Shown: in pieces, positions 1 through 5,600 of the stretch
Layout of the letters: each line of letters starts with the position of its first letter
How positions within the stretch are numbered: position 1 is the first letter of the stretch
Source: Elusimicrobiota bacterium
Lineage (GTDB): Bacteria > Elusimicrobiota > Elusimicrobia > UBA1565 > JACRDR01
Assembly (NCBI GenBank): GCA_016207585.1
Contig: JACQPI010000241.1
Span: 1-10,202, forward strand
DNA: 10,202 nucleotides
Reading direction: 5' to 3'
Notes under the pieces: model-generated
Told to the model about the DNA's origin: nothing
What the model saw: the letters and a program-made list of their open reading frames with translations, nothing else
Databases searched by the model: none
Made by a program: the position numbers and the translations under genes

Positions 1-2447
1 ATCATGTCCCGGTGAGTGATGTGATTGATCTCATGGGACAGGACGCCCTCGAGGACGTTGACGCCCAACGCCCAGAACGTCTTGTCGCGGTCGGGCGCCG
101 CATACGCCGCGTCGAGCGCCTCCCGGACCTGTTGTGGCGTCGCGCCCTCCGGAATTCCTGGGATCACCTCCGCGATCGCCTTGCGATACAAAGCAAAGCG
201 CTTGGCAGCTCCCTGATACTCCTGCCATAGCCGCGTCAACTCGACCCCCTCCCGACCGGCCGACTTCGACTGTTCGACAATAGCACCTAACTCCTGGGCG
301 GCTTTTACATCCACATCGGTCGCGGCTAGCAAGGCGCTCAACGATATCCACAGGTTTTCCGGCACGAAGATCATCTCCTCGAAAACTTCCGTGATCCCGA
401 TGAGCGGCCGGAAGAAACCCTTGCCCCGCGGCGCTGCCCCGGTCGCGAAGGCGTTGGGGACCGGCATCACCTTTTTCAGGATTCGGATGATTTTGGCCTT
501 CGAGAGCGGCTTCTTGCCGGGATTCTGCTCCTGATGCTTCTTTAAAAGGCGGTCGACCACCTGATGCACCGCGGCCGCTCGGGCATCCGTGGTCGGCTCA
601 AGGACCTGTCCTTGGAAGATTTTCTGTATGAGCCACGGCCCCGCCAACACCGACAGCAGCACCGGCAAAAGGCCGGATAGAAACTGTTTGGGGAAGCTGC
701 CAGCCCATCCCGGGATGATCGAGGCGGCCAGCGCGGCATAGCCCACGAAGCCTAGAAAGTACAACCCCGTCTTGAGCCATAAATGAGCGCGCTTGCCCTT
801 GGCCGGCTTCTTCTCTACGGGAGTGAACTGATAATCGCCGATGGATGACGGCGTTCCCTTGCCCTTCTTAAAAATGCGGGTGAGCAGATAGCGCGTCCAC
901 ATCTCGGCGCGCTCCGGCGCGAAGGCAAGGACGAGGAATGCGACCGGCGCCGCGAAGCCGGTGTAGGCGGCCCAGCCCAGGGCTCCAAAAAAGGCGATAT
1001 CGAAGACCTTCTTGGTGCCCGAGAAGGACCAAAGCATCAAGGCATAGTTGACCCAGAAAGGAGAGAAACCGCTCAGAGAGGCGAAGGTCGCCCCTATCAT
1101 GACCCAGGTGTAGGCCAAAAACCGCCGCGACTCGAGCCACCGCTTCGAGAATGCCTGGCCCTTCTCGGCCGAGTCTATGATCTCGCCCAAGAAGATCGCG
1201 ATGTTCATCATTGCCGCGACCGCCATGATGCCGACTAACGGACCAAGGCTGATCGGATGCGCCGCGGAAGCGAAAGCGACCGCCGCCACGACGCTCACCT
1301 GGAACGCCCCATAAATGGCGCCCAAATTCAGAACTCCGCCCACGCCCTTGTTGAGAAATCCGCTTTTGCCCAGCCACAGAGATGCGCCGGAAAGAATCGG
1401 CACCAACCACGCAAACAACGGCAGCCCCGCGAAAGCCGCTAAACCGGTCCCCTTCAAAAATATCAATGCGGCCGTGCCGAGATAGGCTCCCATGAATCCG
1501 CTCAAGAGCCGCTTGACCCCGTTAAGCCGGGGGCTATCCCTTAAGGAAAGGCGATGGCGCGCCCAGACCGCGGCCCCGAGGACGGGAAGGCCCGAGACGG
1601 TTCCCCAGAGGGCGGCAGCCTGCACGAAGCCGAAAATAGACGGAACCCACAAAGTGGAAAAGTGCTGCAAGGCGTAAACCACCGCGCCGCCCACCGCCAT
1701 CCAAGGAAGGCTCTTAAGAAAATCCTTGGCTCTCGACGGCTTGGTTTGCGTCGGGCCGGAGACGGATTGCCGGCTCGCCGAAGGAGAGGGGATTGAGACC
1801 TCGCCGCTGCCGCCGTTGGAAATCCCAAACCGCAAAAGCCCCGCTCGATCACTCCCGGTCAAACCTTCCGAAAACAACACGCTCTCCGGCCCGGCCGAAA
1901 CGACGCCGGTCGCGGCGATGCGGCGCTCACCGGAAATCGGGTCCATGATGCGCGCACCCGTCTCGCTCGCCGCGCCGAAGGTCATTCGCGAGATTTCGCG
2001 AGGGCTGCTGAGAACCCCGGAGGGCATGGTCCAGCGCCGCGCGGCCTGGGAAATCGCGGAGACGATTCCGGCCGAAGCCCTCAACGCGGCGACAGGCTTC
2101 GCCGAAGGCAGCCGCGACGGAAGAACGCGAAACGCGGCACGGTCCAAATCGAGCGCGCCGGATATCCATCCCCGGCCGCCGGCAGGCTCGGCGATTTGCG
2201 GCCCGCGCAGAAGGCCCAAGCCCCGGACCGGAAGCTGGGTGGCGCCGAAGTCGCGCCCCAGCGCGTTCTCGAGAGCAGAATTGCGTACTGCGCCACCAAC
2301 GACGAGATGAGCGGAGCCGGCCGCCGACGGGCTCGAGAGTTGAGCCGCCGCCTGGTAGAAGGGAAGTCCCGGCGCGGTGATCAAAAGCGCCGAAGAAATG
2401 ACAATGGAAACGGCTTGGACGAACGATCTTTTCTCAACTGATTTCAT
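1..2447 (-). CDS. Membrane-embedded M48-family (HtpX-like) zinc metalloprotease, C-terminus cut by window edge
   Basis: The frame is open for 815 codons from ATG 2447 to the window edge. The start is supported by AAGGAGG four bases upstream. Residues 1-36 look like a secretion signal ending in AAAQ. An Ala/Gly/Ser/Pro-rich region without a recognised fold follows (about 37-240), then some eight to ten hydrophobic segments between about 247 and 612. The soluble part carries PNAFATG (664-670), the motif that precedes the active site in HtpX/Ste24 peptidases, and GVLSHEINHITHRD (801-814), which matches the M48 zinc site (HExxH with a following N/HRD). H805, H809 and catalytic E806 are present; the third ligand would lie beyond the edge. 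M48 enzymes degrade misfolded membrane or envelope proteins. Oddities are the long N-terminal extension and about 100 extra residues between NAFATG and HExxH. Family assignment is fairly sure; the substrate is unknown. Confidence 0.85.
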   Translation of the reverse strand, partial: MKSVEKRSFVQAVSIVISSALLITAPGLPFYQAAAQLSSPSAAGSAHLVVGGAVRNSALENALGRDFGATQLPVRGLGLLRGPQIAEPAGGRGWISGALDLDRAAFRVLPSRLPSAKPVAALRASAGIVSAISQAARRWTMPSGVLSSPREISRMTFGAASETGARIMDPISGERRIAATGVVSAGPESVLFSEGLTGSDRAGLLRFGISNGGSGEVSIPSPSASRQSVSGPTQTKPSRAKDFLKSLPWMAVGGAVVYALQHFSTLWVPSIFGFVQAAALWGTVSGLPVLGAAVWARHRLSLRDSPRLNGVKRLLSGFMGAYLGTAALIFLKGTGLAAFAGLPLFAWLVPILSGASLWLGKSGFLNKGVGGVLNLGAIYGAFQVSVVAAVAFASAAHPISLGPLVGIMAVAAMMNIAIFLGEIIDSAEKGQAFSKRWLESRRFLAYTWVMIGATFASLSGFSPFWVNYALMLWSFSGTKKVFDIAFFGALGWAAYTGFAAPVAFLVLAFAPERAEMWTRYLLTRIFKKGKGTPSSIGDYQFTPVEKKPAKGKRAHLWLKTGLYFLGFVGYAALAASIIPGWAGSFPKQFLSGLLPVLLSVLAGPWLIQKIFQGQVLEPTTDARAAAVHQVVDRLLKKHQEQNPGKKPLSKAKIIRILKKVMPVPNAFATGAAPRGKGFFRPLIGITEVFEEMIFVPENLWISLSALLAATDVDVKAAQELGAIVEQSKSAGREGVELTRLWQEYQGAAKRFALYRKAIAEVIPGIPEGATPQQVREALDAAYAAPDRDKTFWALGVNVLEGVLSHEINHITHRDM

Positions 2448-2451
2448 GAGG

Positions 2452-2458
2452 CCTCCTT
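2452..2458 (-). promoter_or_regulatory. Strong Shine-Dalgarno sequence for the M48 gene
   Basis: On the minus strand AAGGAGG lies four bases before ATG 2447. It is a full match to the anti-Shine-Dalgarno core and fixes this start. The two ribosome sites seen further upstream in this window are weaker (AAGGA and GAGGT), so this gene may be the best translated of the set. Confidence 0.8.
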
Positions 2459-2529
2459 GAGGCGACAATTTCACGGCATGCTAAAAGACGACACTGGATA
2501 GAAGAATAGAATAGCTGCATAACAGGCGT

Positions 2530-2558
2530 ATCATACCGCTCGCCTCATGGTATTAAAA
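2530..2558 (-). promoter_or_regulatory. Candidate sigma-70-type promoter for the M48 gene
   Basis: In the 205-nt gap between the S8 stop and the M48 start, the minus strand has TATGAT (2530-2535) as a possible -10 box. Seventeen bases upstream is TTTTAA (2553-2558), a poor -35 (three of six matches to TTGACA). The implied leader is about 75 nt. The -10 lies inside a short palindrome, GTATGATAC, flanked by AGGCG/CGCCT arms, which could be an operator. A/T tracts at 2572-2577 and 2585-2588 lie just upstream of the -35. The rest of the gap shows no gene. The call rests on pattern only. Confidence 0.35.
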
Positions 2559-2652
2559 TGGGTCTTTGGGGAAAAAATGCGGGGAAAATGGGCCTAGTTT
2601 GTTGACCGGGGAGCGAGCCGCCCTTGCCGGTCCTCGGCCCCGACGCGCCGGG

Positions 2653-5600
2653 TCAGAACGGCCTGATGACGCTGCCGGGCCAGAGCCGCCGGGCTACGGA
2701 AGCGATGGGCCCGGTCCACCGGGAGGCCTGCTCCGATCGCGGCGCCGATATCCCGTATTGCTTGCGGGCGCGGCCGATGAGCGCGGCCGCCTGCACTTTC
2801 ACTTTTTCCGGAGACCGAAGCGCGTCCCGAATCGCCTGTACGCCCTCCTCGGCGCTCCGGCCGGAGAACCGCTGTAGCCACAAACCATATCCATCGGGCA
2901 ATCCGCCGAACCGGGCGAGCATCGTCTTGCCCAACTCCTCGATCCACGCCGCCAGGAGTTCCGGAGCCTCCGACTGCACGAGGGGCGCCCCGGCGGGCGC
3001 GGTCGGCGACGAGCGCCCCGGCGGCGGCTCCTCACCCCTCGGCGCGACGACGATGTAATTTTTCAGGGCTAGTTCCGTCAAGGCGCGGCTCAAGGGGCCG
3101 TCGGGTCCCTCCGCGCTTTGAAGACGCGCCTCGATGATCGCCGGGCGCCGCAAGGGATCGGGGTGCGCGTTCCGGATATATTCGATGCCGGTGACGACGT
3201 CCGCGGTCGTTCCTCCGTTCACGCCGAGCACCTGAACGCGGTTAACGGAGGCTCCCGTGCTCTGAGCACCGGAGCTTGGTCCCTCCGACATAGGCTCATC
3301 ACCGTCCTCTGTGCCATCGCCAAGAACGAACACGACGGCGCCGGGCGGGGTATATGCGCCCGGCCGGCGCGAAGCCGCGGGATAGACCGGCAGGGACCGG
3401 TGCACCTCGAAACCCATGGACTCGAGCTTCGCCAAGAGGGCGCGCACCCGGTGATCGGGAACGCCGATCCGAAGCATCCGGGACGCCGGCAAAACCGCCT
3501 GCAGCTCGACCTCGTGGTATCTCATCAATCCCGGATCGACGCCCAGCGTCTTCCACACCTCTTGAGTCTCCGACGTCCGGCGAGCCGGATCGGCCGGGCT
3601 CGCCTTCTCCGGACCGGGAATTCTGAAATCCTTGAAACCCAACGCAGCCGCGCGCTTGACGGGCACTTTCACGAGCAGATGGATCGGCCCCATGTTCGGG
3701 TCGATTCCGGGAATTCCGACGCCCTGCGGATTGACCGACATCTCGGGAAGCTCGATGGGCACGTTGATGATCTGGGCCAATGTCCGAACCATCGCCCCCA
3801 GCGGGTCGTCCGATGCGGCGGCGTCTTTATTCTCATCGATAAACTTTCGGATGTTGCCGCGGACCGCCTCGTCCTGCCGCATCCACGCGATCAGCTTGGG
3901 GTTCCTACGCATCTGTTGAAACACCTGGACCGCGGTCGAGATGAAGGCCATGTCGCGCTCGCTGGAGGCCTGCAGGAGGCTCGAGACCACATCGACGGCC
4001 CCTTGAGAAACTACGGTGAGCGCGGTCGGGTTGTCGCGCGCGACGTTGCGGACCGCGGCGGCCGCCATGTGCCGGACGACGGGTTCAGGATCGCGCCGGA
4101 TGCCGTCCGCCAACGCCGCCGCCGCCTCGGGGGTCGCCCGGCGGCCCAGCTGCCCCAAAAGCCATGCGGCCGTAAAACGCTCCTCAAAGACCCCGCTGCG
4201 GGAACCCTCGACCAAAACGCCGATCCCGGAAGCATCTCCGTGCTGTGCCAACGCATGGGCCGCGAACATACGCGCGTCCATCGTGCGTTTGGGATTCGCA
4301 ACCGCCTCTCGGAGTTCGGCATCCGCGGCGCGGACCGAATCCAGGGCGGAGCGCTGCGCGCCGTCCAACATGGAATTCAAGGCCAATTGCGTGGAAACTT
4401 TCGCCAGCGCCAGTGCGGCGACCTGGCGGACCCGACCGTCGCCGTCTTCCAACGCATATTTCGCCAGGGCCAGCGCCGCCTCGGGCGCGCGGAAATTATA
4501 GAGGGCAAAGGCCGCGTACATCCGGACCAACCAGACCGGATGATCGAGCAGCTCCAGCATCCGGGGAAGTATATTTCGCGTAGGATCCCGCAGGACCTCC
4601 TGGAGCCGCTGGGCCGCGGCCGCCTTCGCCTGCGTCTTATTGAGACCGCTTTCCTCCGCCGCGCGGCCCGCCTCCTGAGTTTGGTCGTGGACCTGCTTCT
4701 GGAGGTCCCACACTTCCTTGAGCCCCTCGAGATATTCGTGGGTGGGGGTAAGAGGAGCGTCTTCCTTCAGTCCGGCCCGGCGCAACAGCCGCTCAAGACG
4801 CGTGCCTTGATGGAATGTGTCGTTCGCCAAGAGAACCGTCGCGGCCGCGTCGATGAACCCGGCCCCTTGGAAAACGACCGGGACTTTCAAATCCTCAGCC
4901 GAGCGCATCATGATCATCATGATCGAGAAAACGGCGTTCGCCAGATAGAACTTCTGGGCCGCGGTTCCATGGGCCCGCGCGGCCTCCCGAGCGGCCGGGG
5001 TCTCTAGTTTCAAGGCCTTGTCCGCGGCGCTTTTCGCATGAGCGGCGACTGCCGCGGCATGCGGCGCCGCCTGGGAAGTCCCGGACGCCCTCGTTTCGAG
5101 CTGGCTCGGGCTGTCCGAAACGGACGGCGGAGCGTCCTTGGATTTCGTCGACTCGACGCCCCGTACGAAAGGATCCTTGTGGCGGCCGTCCACGTCCCCG
5201 CCCACCAGCACCCCTTTTGGACCGAACTCCATCCACTCGAGGTAGGAGTTCTTGTATCGAGCGAATCCGACGCTGGAGAAAAACGACGGCTTTTTCTCCT
5301 TCGTGACGCTCCCGACGTTGAGCACATAACGGCCCACCCCGGGCTGGCTGAGGGTCCAATCGAAGAGTCCCGAGTTTCCGGCCGCCGCCGCGATGAAGAT
5401 GCCGTACTCCTGCGCCAGCCAGGAATACCACTCGGCAAGCTCCGCGTCGACCGCTCCCATCAGCCCCAGGCTTAGGTTGATCTGGTTCGCTCCCCACTCC
5501 TTCGCGTCCAAGGCGCCTTCCATCAAGACGCCGTCCACGGCGCCCTCGCCGTTGCCGGGAAACACGTTTTCGACGCGCACATGAGCGGCGGGCGCGCCCC

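Noticed and set aside
1726..2310. 194-codon plus-strand open frame opposite the M48 N-terminus
   Set aside because: Arg/Pro/Ser-rich composition without motifs, and it lies wholly inside the M48 frame, which is open to its motif and has a strong ribosome site.
2604..2632. Inverted repeat GACCGG/CCGGTC after the S8 stop, a possible terminator
   Set aside because: The stem is only six base pairs with a 17-base loop and no immediate T-run on the minus strand; too weak to call.
4905..4925. Repeated CATGATCAT-like palindromic stretch
   Set aside because: It encodes IMMIMM in a hydrophobic helix of the S8 domain; the repeat follows from Ile/Met codons and needs no regulatory explanation.
3118..5007. 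629-codon plus-strand open frame
   Set aside because: Same codon-register shadow of the S8 gene; no domain-like sequence, and the minus frame encodes the HEAT repeats and catalytic Ser region.
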